DNA of 20,648 bases from a virus. Both the position numbers and the translations under genes were made by a program. The notes below the pieces were generated by a model. The model searched no databases. It saw only the letters and a program-made list of their open reading frames with translations, and had not been told where the DNA came from. The stretch lies in IMG/VR virus record IMGVR_UViG_3300030106_003533, positions 4,499-25,146 of that record; one strand, written 5' to 3'. Each line of letters opens with the position of its first letter. Within the stretch, counting starts at the first letter, position 1. Below are positions 14,849 through 20,648 of this stretch, one piece after another.

Positions 14849-16353
14849 CAGTAATACTTAGCCCTTCTTGCTGTAAATGTTGTTTCCTGCTCGTCAGTAG
14901 GTATTCTGATAAATCCACCCTGCCTAAATCTTAATAGTGCCTGACTTGTTGAGTCAACCAAGTCATCGTGATCTCCATTAGGAAACGATGCAACTTCTTC
15001 AACTACCTCCTCTGCCCATCTCCTGTCTGGACACCATACCAACCCAGATGCAAACAAATCAGAAATAGCGTTTACTCGTGCTATTTTATCTGATCCTTTC
15101 GATGGTGTATACTCCGATATTGGAATACCTGTTTTTCTCATCTCATAAATCAACGGAGCACCTGCTGCTTTTTTCTCCACTATCAAGGTATCGGGTTGCC
15201 ATTGATCATAAAATTCATACGCAGTTTGCTTTAACTCTGGGAACTCCATGCGATCCTTAAAGGCATCCAAAAGGATTAAATTTGCAACCTCATCCCCATC
15301 TTCATTCGATTTATAAAAAATACCCCAAGTTGTGCAGGCAGAATAGTCTGCCCTGTTGTTTTTTTCAAAAGCTGTATCCCAACTCTGAATAATATAATCA
15401 CATGGAGGTGGATTCTCTTTCTCCCATATCTTCCACATATCCCTTTTAATTATTGCCCCCTCTTCCGAGGTTGGGTTTTGTTGATACTGAGCCTCCCATT
15501 TGCTTACAGGTATTTCAGATTTTATAGATTCAAGTTCTTCAACTTTCCAAAACTCAGACCATAAAGGTTTTCCACTTGGAAGCAAGGCAGGCAACTCTAT
15601 AACCTCCCACTCATCAGACTCCCTAGCAATCGAGTTATGCAATATCTGCCCAGTGAGATCTTTTTTAGACCATCTGGTCATCACAAGCACAATAGACCCA
15701 CCTGGTTGTAATCTTTGCCTCGGACCTGAGCTGTACCACTCATAAACCCTATCATAGACTTGAGGAGTTCCCTGCATGGCTTCTTGCTCTGAGTGTGGAT
15801 CATCTATAATCAAAACGTCAGCACCTTTACCAGTGACTGCACCGCCCACACCGATAGCAAAATAGTCTCCGCCTTGATTAGTATTCCATCTACCAGCAGC
15901 TTTTGAGTCTGCCGATAGCTTCACATTAAATATATTCTGGTAATCAGGAGATCCTACAAGATTTCTCACCTTTCTACCAAAACCCACAGCCAGTTCAGCA
16001 GTGTGTGCAGTCTGTATTATCTTTTTTTCTGGATATTTGCCTAAATACCAAGCTGGAAACAGATAACTGGCAAACTCAGATTTGGTATGTCGGGGCGGCA
16101 TATTGATTATTAACCTTTTAAGCTCACCATTAGCTACTCTCTCAAACGCATCTGCCATAATCTTATGATGAGTACCCTCAATAAATGCTGCCCACATCTC
16201 TTTAACAAAAGGTAGATAGGATTCTCTACAAGAGGCTTTCTTATGCTCTCCGAGAAGTGTCCATATCTTCTCTATCTCTGGAGAACCATGAGGTAAACTA
16301 TCAATTACCTTCAAATACCTCTTAATCTCTGATTTCGTTAGCAACACGCTCAT
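14848..16353 (-). CDS. terL: Terminase large subunit (packaging ATPase/nuclease)
   Basis: This 501-residue protein is the motor that cuts concatemeric DNA and pumps it into the head. The N-terminal ATPase shows a Walker-A-like MPPRHTKS (85-92), Walker B VLIIDDP with D184/D185, and the coupling motif VMTRWS (224-229). The C-terminal RNase-H-like nuclease shows SWDTA with D326, VEKK with E393, and NGDHDDLVDS with D463/D464, the three acidic positions expected for metal binding. The length is normal for Terminase_6-type large subunits. The start ATG overlaps the end of the LexA-like gene by 32 bases without a strong ribosome site. All key motifs are intact, so it should be active. Confidence 0.93.
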   Translation of the reverse strand: MSVLLTKSEIKRYLKVIDSLPHGSPEIEKIWTLLGEHKKASCRESYLPFVKEMWAAFIEGTHHKIMADAFERVANGELKRLIINMPPRHTKSEFASYLFPAWYLGKYPEKKIIQTAHTAELAVGFGRKVRNLVGSPDYQNIFNVKLSADSKAAGRWNTNQGGDYFAIGVGGAVTGKGADVLIIDDPHSEQEAMQGTPQVYDRVYEWYSSGPRQRLQPGGSIVLVMTRWSKKDLTGQILHNSIARESDEWEVIELPALLPSGKPLWSEFWKVEELESIKSEIPVSKWEAQYQQNPTSEEGAIIKRDMWKIWEKENPPPCDYIIQSWDTAFEKNNRADYSACTTWGIFYKSNEDGDEVANLILLDAFKDRMEFPELKQTAYEFYDQWQPDTLIVEKKAAGAPLIYEMRKTGIPISEYTPSKGSDKIARVNAISDLFASGLVWCPDRRWAEEVVEEVASFPNGDHDDLVDSTSQALLRFRQGGFIRIPTDEQETTFTARRAKYY

Positions 16354-16564
16354 TCTTGAGTACCATAATTGTTCTAGATTGAAGAGGAATCGTCCTTAAA
16401 TACCTCTCTGCCTGTAATCTCTGTACTATTCTGTGAATATTACTGCGGCTTTTCATGTTTAAACCTTCAGCAATCTCTCTAAGACAAGGAGAAAACCCCT
16501 TAATCCTTATAAAAGCATCAATAAACTGCAAAACTAACTTCTGTCTAGGAGTTAATTTCGACAA
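16322..16564 (-). CDS. LexA-like winged-helix DNA-binding protein
   Basis: This protein has about 80 residues and consists almost wholly of a LexA N-terminal-type winged helix: KLTPRQKLVLQFIDAFIRIK, then GFSPCLREIAEGLNMKSRSN (helix-turn-helix) and IHRIVQRLQAERYLRTIPLQ (recognition end and wing). The LexA peptidase domain is absent, so it would not self-cleave in the SOS response. TTG at 16564 is chosen because it directly precedes SKLTPRQ and has a G-rich site about eight bases upstream; a GTG at 16579 is the alternative. Lying between the two terminase genes is unusual for a regulator. It may repress or activate late genes; the GTTTAAAC copies around it are candidate sites. Confidence 0.82.
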   Translation of the reverse strand: MSKLTPRQKLVLQFIDAFIRIKGFSPCLREIAEGLNMKSRSNIHRIVQRLQAERYLRTIPLQSRTIMVLKNERVANEIRD

Positions 16565-16808
16565 AAATATACCCCCCACCCTAAAAAAACCAAAAATTTC
16601 CTACTAAATCCAATATTTCCTTGATTTACAAATGCGTAACTGTCTTTCAAAAGGGTGTACCCCTGTTTAAACTTTAAAATAACATAATTGAATGTGCAAA
16701 TTACTCTGCTAGTAGCGTATAGGTGTGTGTGTGCTGTGCGGGGGGTAGGGGTGGGTGGGGTTGCTATGTGGTCAGCTATGTTTAAACACCCCTTGCTGTT
16801 AAAGTTAT
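16565..16808. other. Terminase spacer, no convincing gene
   Basis: This 244-base stretch separates the small terminase gene from the LexA-like gene in a genome that otherwise leaves almost no gaps. It contains two GTTTAAAC copies (16665, 16780), a (GT)n run, a strong G-quadruplex motif, and a repeated GGAAAT-TTGG direct pair near 16590-16620. On the minus strand a weak promoter-like pair, TTGAAA and TAAATC with 16 bases between, lies near 16630-16660. A frame from 16812 to 16552 is open but encodes an implausible protein. The region may be regulatory, a packaging site or a replication signal. Confidence 0.55.
16740..16760 (+). promoter_or_regulatory. G-quadruplex motif
   Basis: Four G-runs of 6, 4, 3 and 4 bases are separated by loops of two, one and one bases. 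Loops this short give very stable parallel quadruplexes in vitro. G is on the plus strand, so the C-rich copy is in the minus-strand transcripts of the terminase operon, and the quadruplex would form in DNA or in plus-strand RNA. The motif sits 20 bases left of a GTTTAAAC copy. It could stall replication or packaging, or affect transcription from the flanking promoters. Confidence 0.75.
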
Positions 16809-17405
16809 TCAATGCGACTTGCTAGTGTCAAAGGATAGCAAGGTCTTTTCCAACTCATCCTTTAGTTTCTCTGGACTTACAGAGGTTGTGATTTCTTGCT
16901 TGGATAATTCTACAAACAGACCGCTAGACTGCCCCAGCATTTGCAGAGCTTTGAGCTTAACGTGTTCATTGTCCGAATGGATAAGTTTAAACAGCTCTCG
17001 TACTACTGTTTCTCTCGTGCCTTTGTGATCATTCAATATGTCTTTCTGCTCAGTTTGGAAATGGTTGTTCAATTCCCTAGCGATATTTGGTGACTTGCTA
17101 AGTTTGTACGCAGAAGTACTGATAGATCTTTTGGTTGTGCTGGGTTTAATGTCGTAGGCTTTTGCATACGCATCACTGGGGTTCATTCCATACTTGGTAA
17201 TGTTTGTAACGTATGCCTTTTGTTTGTCTGTTAGCTGTCTCTGGCGGTCTCTGGTGATGTTCTTGATACCCTTGGTATTACCATCCTTATTTGTCTTAAC
17301 CACTATGTTGTTTACACTCTCTTCTATTTCTTCTATTTTCACCGCTCCGCTCCGCTGTTTATTGTGACCATGAGAACAAACTGTACCGCCAATTCCTATT
17401 TTCAT
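16809..17405 (-). CDS. terS: Terminase small subunit
   Basis: This protein (198 residues from the ATG at 17405) is the DNA-recognition partner of the large terminase. The centre holds the family-like helix-turn-helix LTDKQKAYVTNITKYGMNPS with DAYAKAYDIKPSTTKRSIST (about 58-97), then a helical oligomerisation region and the late LKALQMLGQSSGLFVE helix. The start is unsure. The frame is open up to a TTG at 17516; the ATG at 17405 has no clear ribosome site; a GTG at 17342 behind GGAGCGG would give 177 residues, a common length. Residues before about 22 look low in coding character, so the shortest form is plausible. A GTTTAAAC copy lies inside at 16985. Confidence 0.8.
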   Translation of the reverse strand: MKIGIGGTVCSHGHNKQRSGAVKIEEIEESVNNIVVKTNKDGNTKGIKNITRDRQRQLTDKQKAYVTNITKYGMNPSDAYAKAYDIKPSTTKRSISTSAYKLSKSPNIARELNNHFQTEQKDILNDHKGTRETVVRELFKLIHSDNEHVKLKALQMLGQSSGLFVELSKQEITTSVSPEKLKDELEKTLLSFDTSKSH

Positions 17406-17700
17406 GCCCTGATTGTGTTCTTGCAAGGGATGTTTAAACCCTATTTGCCCTGACAAACTACCCCATCGATTGATTAAGTTTTCAAATCGGCAATTTTCTA
17501 CACTCTCTTTTTTCAAGTGTCGGAGTTATCGTCCGATGGTAGTAAACAAGCACGTTAATTTTTCGGCTGTACTGCTTGGTATTTCAAACAAAGAAAGTAA
17601 ACAGTGACTATTGACAAACAAAGCAGGGGTGTTACATTTAAATGGTAGGGCAAGTTGTAAGTTTAAACATTAATTAAGTTGTTGATTTAAAAGGAAAAAT
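17406..17700. promoter_or_regulatory. Divergent intergenic region
   Basis: About 300 bases separate the minus-strand terminase operon from the plus-strand module. They contain the plus-strand promoter at 17611-17638, GTTTAAAC copies at 17432 and 17661, and a small dyad TCGGA/TCCGA at 17520-17536 that could be an operator half-site pair. No convincing minus-strand promoter is visible, although TTG-rich candidates exist. Part of the region is open as an N-terminal extension of the small terminase gene. Confidence 0.55.
17611..17638 (+). promoter_or_regulatory. Sigma70-like promoter for the plus-strand module
   Basis: A consensus -35 TTGACA (17611-17616), a 16-base spacer and TACATT (17633-17638) lie upstream of the zinc-ribbon gene. 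Transcription would begin near 17645, leaving a leader of about 55 bases that contains GTTTAAAC at 17661-17668. This placement lets a protein bound to the palindrome block elongation or early initiation. It is the best promoter match I can see in the window; host RNA polymerase would read it. Confidence 0.65.
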
Positions 17701-18450
17701 ATGAAAACAGTAACAGTATTAGATACAAATGGTGTCAAACAGAGCGTTATTTTGTCTCCAAAACACCACAATAGTGAACATTGGTTACAACTGGCGGCAA
17801 GCGAGGTTGCTGGTTCAATCGATATTTTTTTCAATAACAGAGCTATGAGGTGCGGTTTCGATACAGACAGACTGAAACTAATCAAATGGCATTATCATTT
17901 TGCGACTAAGGGCAATAGATCGGAAAAGCGAGAAAACATTGAGGTCTTGCTGGATCAGGTCGTAGGTGATGGGTCAAAGGCTAATGTAGTGACTATCTCA
18001 AATAGACTCTCAGATGAGTTTGATTTACTGGCTCAGGTCATTTTGGGCATGGCTTATGTTGGATTTAACTCAACCAATAGCAGAGTCACAAACTTCAAGT
18101 CTTTTTTGCGGTTTTATGGCTTGGATGCAACCAGACCCAGTAAACCAGAAGTCACAGACTCATTCAAAAGCAACTGTATTGGCTGGATTGAGGGTCTGGG
18201 GGCATTTCCTAGCAAGTCTGTCGCAATTGCCAAGAATAGAACAACTGGTTCAAGGCAGATGCTGTCAGGGCAGTGTACTGGATGTGGTTTTCGATGTTCG
18301 GCTCTCAGAGGGCAATTGGAAAAACATAAAATCCCCCTCTGCGGTGACTGTAATATCCCAATCACTTTCCCAAAGCTGGCAACTGCATTAGCTGGACAAC
18401 CTAAACTACCAAGCACCGCCCCAGCATATGCTGGCGTTAAGCCTTGGTAA
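17701..18450 (+). CDS. Zinc-ribbon protein of the CobS/CobT-like module, unknown function
   Basis: This 249-residue protein has a helical N-terminal domain (1-180) without recognised catalytic motifs. A C-terminal zinc ribbon follows, with C192/C195 (QCTGCGFRC) and C214/C217 (PLCGDCNIP), and then a Pro/Ala-rich tail. The pattern QML-x-C-x-x-C-GFR...C-x-x-C recalls zinc ribbons at the end of SprT-like and other phage proteins, but no HExxH motif is present here. The ATG at 17701 has AAAGG eight bases upstream. The 17-base stretch spanning site and start is identical to that of the ATPase gene. Co-expression with the AAA+ and CobT-like genes suggests an adaptor or substrate-recognition role (inference). 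Confidence 0.72.
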   Translation: MKTVTVLDTNGVKQSVILSPKHHNSEHWLQLAASEVAGSIDIFFNNRAMRCGFDTDRLKLIKWHYHFATKGNRSEKRENIEVLLDQVVGDGSKANVVTISNRLSDEFDLLAQVILGMAYVGFNSTNSRVTNFKSFLRFYGLDATRPSKPEVTDSFKSNCIGWIEGLGAFPSKSVAIAKNRTTGSRQMLSGQCTGCGFRCSALRGQLEKHKIPLCGDCNIPITFPKLATALAGQPKLPSTAPAYAGVKPW

Positions 18451-18458
18451 ATCATAAC

Positions 18459-18475
18459 AAAGGAAAAATATGAAA
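18459..18475 (+). promoter_or_regulatory. Ribosome binding site identical to that of the upstream gene
   Basis: The 17-base string AAAGGAAAAATATGAAA occurs at 17690-17706 and again here, covering the Shine-Dalgarno, the start codon and the second codon. The exact identity suggests equal translation rates for the zinc-ribbon protein and the ATPase, as for parts of one complex, or a shared translational operator. Confidence 0.7.
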
Positions 18476-19978
18476 TTTACAAGACAACAAGAGTTTCAAT
18501 TAGTCAAATTATCTGAATCCAAATTGGCTGGAGCTTGTTTGGAGCTGTCAAATTATGACATCAGGAAGAGTAGTGTGAATAGATCCGACTGGAAAATTCA
18601 TTTGATTGAGTTTGTTAAAAATGATTTTGAAAGCTGGGTAGTCGATGGAAAGGTCAAAACATTAGACGATCTAAACTCATTCGCACCCCTAGACTTAGCT
18701 GGGGCAAGCAAGGTTGCTGAAGACATTAATGCAGTATCTACACTCAATTCAAAAGTAGAATCTGGCTTGAAAGAAATTAGTGACCTAGTCAAAAGATCCA
18801 GCAATATCAATTCTGCTATTTTGGATCAACAACAAAAGTCGAGTGCTGATATTGAAAAACAATTGTCCAAAGCTAAGGCTGAGATAGTTTCGATTCAGAA
18901 ACCAGATCCATCTAAAGTAGACACAGCTATCAATCAGGCGGTTGCCGTTCACTTTGAAAAGTTTAAACAGACTTCAACACCTGAGCAAATTAAGGTTGCG
19001 GCAAGCCAAACATCCAAGTACACCATCAAAAAGGCTGGCGAGGTGTTTGGGTCAGAGAATTGTGTTTACGAGATCGATGGGAACAAAGTTGATTTTTCTG
19101 ACTACCCTTGCGAAGTATTCGGTGAATCAAAAGTAGTCGATAGTTTTTACATCTTTCCCCCAGAGCATTTGCATCAGTGTTTGATCGCTTTGGATCAAGA
19201 TATCCCTCACAATTGCTGGCTGGGCGGTCAGCGTGGTACTGGCAAGTCTCAATTTGTTGAGAATTTTGCTGGCAGATTGGGCAGACCATTCGAGCGTATC
19301 AATTTCGATCAAACGTCCGACAGAGACTTGGTTGGGGGGTTTCAGCCAGATCCAGATAAACCGCCTTTGTCATGGCAAGCTGGAGCTGTGGGTAATGCTG
19401 TGAAAAAAGCTGGATGCATCATTTTATTAGATGAGGTCTCAATGGCGTCTGAAAGTAACTTGGCGGCATTGCATTGTGCATTAGAGCGAGTACCATCCAG
19501 AGGTTTCAAGGTTACCGAAACTGGCGAGAGCATCCCTGTAGCACACAAGGTATCGTTTTTTGCCGCAGATAATACTTTCGGTCAGGGCGATGAGTCTGGT
19601 AACTATGGCGGCACGAATGCGATGAACCAAGCCTTTATCGACAGATTCTGTTTTTCAATGGAGTTTAACTATCTGCCAAAAGAAAAAGAGATTAGTTTAT
19701 TGGTCTCTAAGTCTGGTTGCTCATTGGATGTTGCTGAACAAATAGTTGAGTTTTCTGTAACAGCTCGCCAAAAAACACTTGAGGGAATACTAACAATGCC
19801 CCCATCTACAAGACAATTGTTTGGCATAGCTCATTCTTTGAAAAAGGGATTGCCGCCCTCATTGGCATTTAAAAATTCAATTTTAAACAAGTACCCAAGC
19901 GATTGTTATCCAGAGCTTTTGGCAATCTTTGAGTCGAAAGTCGATGTTAAAAAATTACAAGGATTAGACAATGAATAA
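18470..19978 (+). CDS. MoxR/CobS-like AAA+ ATPase
   Basis: This is a 502-residue protein. Residues 1-180 are a helical extension with a probable coiled coil (near 85-150); 180-230 are a linker. The AAA+ core shows Walker A GQRGTGKS (253-260), Walker B IILLDEV (D321, E322), a sensor-1 Asn368 in AADNTFGQGD, and an arginine-finger candidate Arg392 in NQAFIDRF. This matches the MoxR/CobS clade, whose members remodel proteins with a partner carrying a VWA or CobT domain. The CobT-like gene overlaps it by 8 bases, as in such pairs. Phage CobS-like genes are often labelled cobalamin genes, but nothing else here belongs to cobalamin synthesis, so a protein-remodelling role is favoured. Confidence 0.85.
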   Translation: MKFTRQQEFQLVKLSESKLAGACLELSNYDIRKSSVNRSDWKIHLIEFVKNDFESWVVDGKVKTLDDLNSFAPLDLAGASKVAEDINAVSTLNSKVESGLKEISDLVKRSSNINSAILDQQQKSSADIEKQLSKAKAEIVSIQKPDPSKVDTAINQAVAVHFEKFKQTSTPEQIKVAASQTSKYTIKKAGEVFGSENCVYEIDGNKVDFSDYPCEVFGESKVVDSFYIFPPEHLHQCLIALDQDIPHNCWLGGQRGTGKSQFVENFAGRLGRPFERINFDQTSDRDLVGGFQPDPDKPPLSWQAGAVGNAVKKAGCIILLDEVSMASESNLAALHCALERVPSRGFKVTETGESIPVAHKVSFFAADNTFGQGDESGNYGGTNAMNQAFIDRFCFSMEFNYLPKEKEISLLVSKSGCSLDVAEQIVEFSVTARQKTLEGILTMPPSTRQLFGIAHSLKKGLPPSLAFKNSILNKYPSDCYPELLAIFESKVDVKKLQGLDNE

Positions 19979-20648
19979 TTCAATACAAGGACATTTAATA
20001 CTGCCATCACTTTCAGGAGCAATGGCTAAACTCTTCAAAGACATTATTGCTACACATTTAGCTCCAAACAATGCTAAAGACGTTCAAGTCACTGCTCGCT
20101 TTTGGTCAGTGAACACTGCCGCAGTTAAGTTTCACATGGGCGTGGCTAAGGCTGGTGAGTGTGAGAGGACAATGTACGCACAAGTTATGTTTCCTCAGTG
20201 TGATGAAACTAAGCCAATGAAATTGTCACGCTTTAGAGAGCTAATAGCCTACGCATTACATGAGCTTTGTCATTTGCTATACACTCAAAACGTGCCTTGG
20301 GATAGTGCTGTGGCAGATGCTGGTGCGAGAGGTAGATTTTTAGGGTCATTGATTAATGGTCTTGAAGATCCTAGGATTGAAAAGGCTGGTATAGATCTCT
20401 CTCCAAATGTAAACTTTTCAAGTTTCTTTGAAAGTATTATTAACTCTGTCATAGCTAAGTCGGAGTTAAAAGAGGATGATTTTAAAAACATCCCATTCGT
20501 ACTTGCGGTATTCGGCAGACGTTTAAACGGCTATAAAATCAATATCAATTTTGATTGGAATCTTTGCCCTTGGAAAGCTGAGTTAGAAACAGCTCTTAAA
20601 AAATCGCAGTCTGCTAGATCCACAGAGGACATCGTTAAAATCGCAATT
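19971..20648 (+). CDS. CobT-like metallopeptidase/VWA-family protein, N-terminal part
   Basis: 226 residues are visible and the frame runs off the right edge. It starts at the ATG at 19971, overlapping the ATPase stop as ATGAATAA, so translation is coupled. Residues 93-101 (AYALHELCH) carry an HExxH zinc motif (H97, E98, H101), and 127-137 (LINGLEDPRIE) match the N-x-L-E-D-x-R-(I/V)-E signature of CobT and related VWA proteins, with E132 a possible third ligand. A VWA domain with a MIDAS site would be expected further downstream and cannot be seen. The partner of the AAA+ ATPase is therefore probably this protein. Whether it cleaves peptides or only binds metal is unknown. Confidence 0.8.
   Translation, partial: MNNSIQGHLILPSLSGAMAKLFKDIIATHLAPNNAKDVQVTARFWSVNTAAVKFHMGVAKAGECERTMYAQVMFPQCDETKPMKLSRFRELIAYALHELCHLLYTQNVPWDSAVADAGARGRFLGSLINGLEDPRIEKAGIDLSPNVNFSSFFESIINSVIAKSELKEDDFKNIPFVLAVFGRRLNGYKININFDWNLCPWKAELETALKKSQSARSTEDIVKIAI

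Larger units (their letters stand above)
16457..17668. repeat. Cluster of six GTTTAAAC palindromes
   Basis: Perfect 8-base palindromes lie at 16457, 16665, 16780, 16985, 17432 and 17661. Three of them share the longer core ATGTTTAAAC. Eight more copies are spread elsewhere (56, 290, 6526, 8853, 13402, 14279, 18961, 20521). With about 38% GC the expectation is under one in the whole window. Inside genes, the palindrome is read as (L)N or FK. The copies cover the LexA-like gene, the terminase spacer, the small terminase gene and the divergent promoter. A binding site for a dimeric protein is one explanation. Confidence 0.85.

Noticed and set aside
16552-16812. Open minus-strand frame of 86 codons across the terminase spacer
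   Set aside because: The protein has Pro/Thr/His runs encoded by the G-rich tract, no ribosome site and no family likeness; the DNA elements in the spacer explain it better.
17670-17885. Open minus-strand frame opposite the zinc-ribbon gene
   Set aside because: It overlaps the plus-strand gene, lacks a ribosome site and has the composition of an antisense shadow.
18421-18434. Perfect 14-base palindrome CCAGCATATGCTGG near the end of the zinc-ribbon gene
   Set aside because: About one palindrome this long is expected by chance in 20 kb; it lies in coding sequence and has no second copy that I found.
18470-20648. Cobalamin (cobaltochelatase) synthesis as the role of the CobS/CobT-like pair
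   Set aside because: No CobN or other pathway gene is present, and MoxR-type ATPase/VWA pairs have many other functions.

Overview
The window is part of an AT-rich bacteriophage genome, most likely a phage of marine bacteria. The basis is a packed late operon of virion genes whose proteins resemble those of uncultured marine phages. These include a P22-type portal, an HK97-fold capsid protein, an SU10-type adaptor and many small Lys/Arg/Gly-rich proteins. Two adaptor-like proteins and the absence of sheath or tape-measure genes fit a short-tailed phage, but most tail genes lie outside the window. I see no tRNA, rRNA, CRISPR array, integrase or insertion sequence.

Layout. Everything from 1 to about 17.4 kb is on the minus strand and is read from right to left. 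The order of transcription is small terminase (16809-17405), a LexA-like winged-helix protein (16322-16564), large terminase, portal, a 56-residue protein missed by length cut-offs, a GroES-like co-chaperonin, scaffold, a head protein of unknown role, a head/decoration-like protein and the major capsid protein. After a structured 122-base gap come two beta-rich virion proteins, a row of small very basic proteins with a holin-like membrane protein, a GC-rich gene of unknown function, a Gln/Pro-rich DUF4214-like protein, more small basic proteins, an adaptor/stopper protein, a zinc-ribbon protein, a 53-residue basic protein, the SU10-like adaptor, a small conserved protein and the start of another virion gene. 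Most junctions overlap (ATGA, TAATG, TGATG), so translation is probably coupled.

At about 17.5-17.7 kb transcription diverges. A sigma70-like promoter at 17611-17638 drives a plus-strand module: a zinc-ribbon protein (17701-18450), a MoxR/CobS-like AAA+ ATPase (18470-19978) and the N-terminal part of a CobT-like protein with an HELCH metal motif (19971-20648, running off the edge). This is probably an expression unit separate from the virion operon.

The most unusual signal is a perfect 8-base palindrome, GTTTAAAC. I count 14 copies, where base composition predicts fewer than one. Six lie between 16457 and 17668, around the LexA-like gene, the terminase spacer and the divergent promoter. The terminase spacer also carries a textbook G-quadruplex motif. 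The palindrome could be an operator, a replication or packaging signal, or a HIP1-like iterated genomic word; the sequence alone does not decide.
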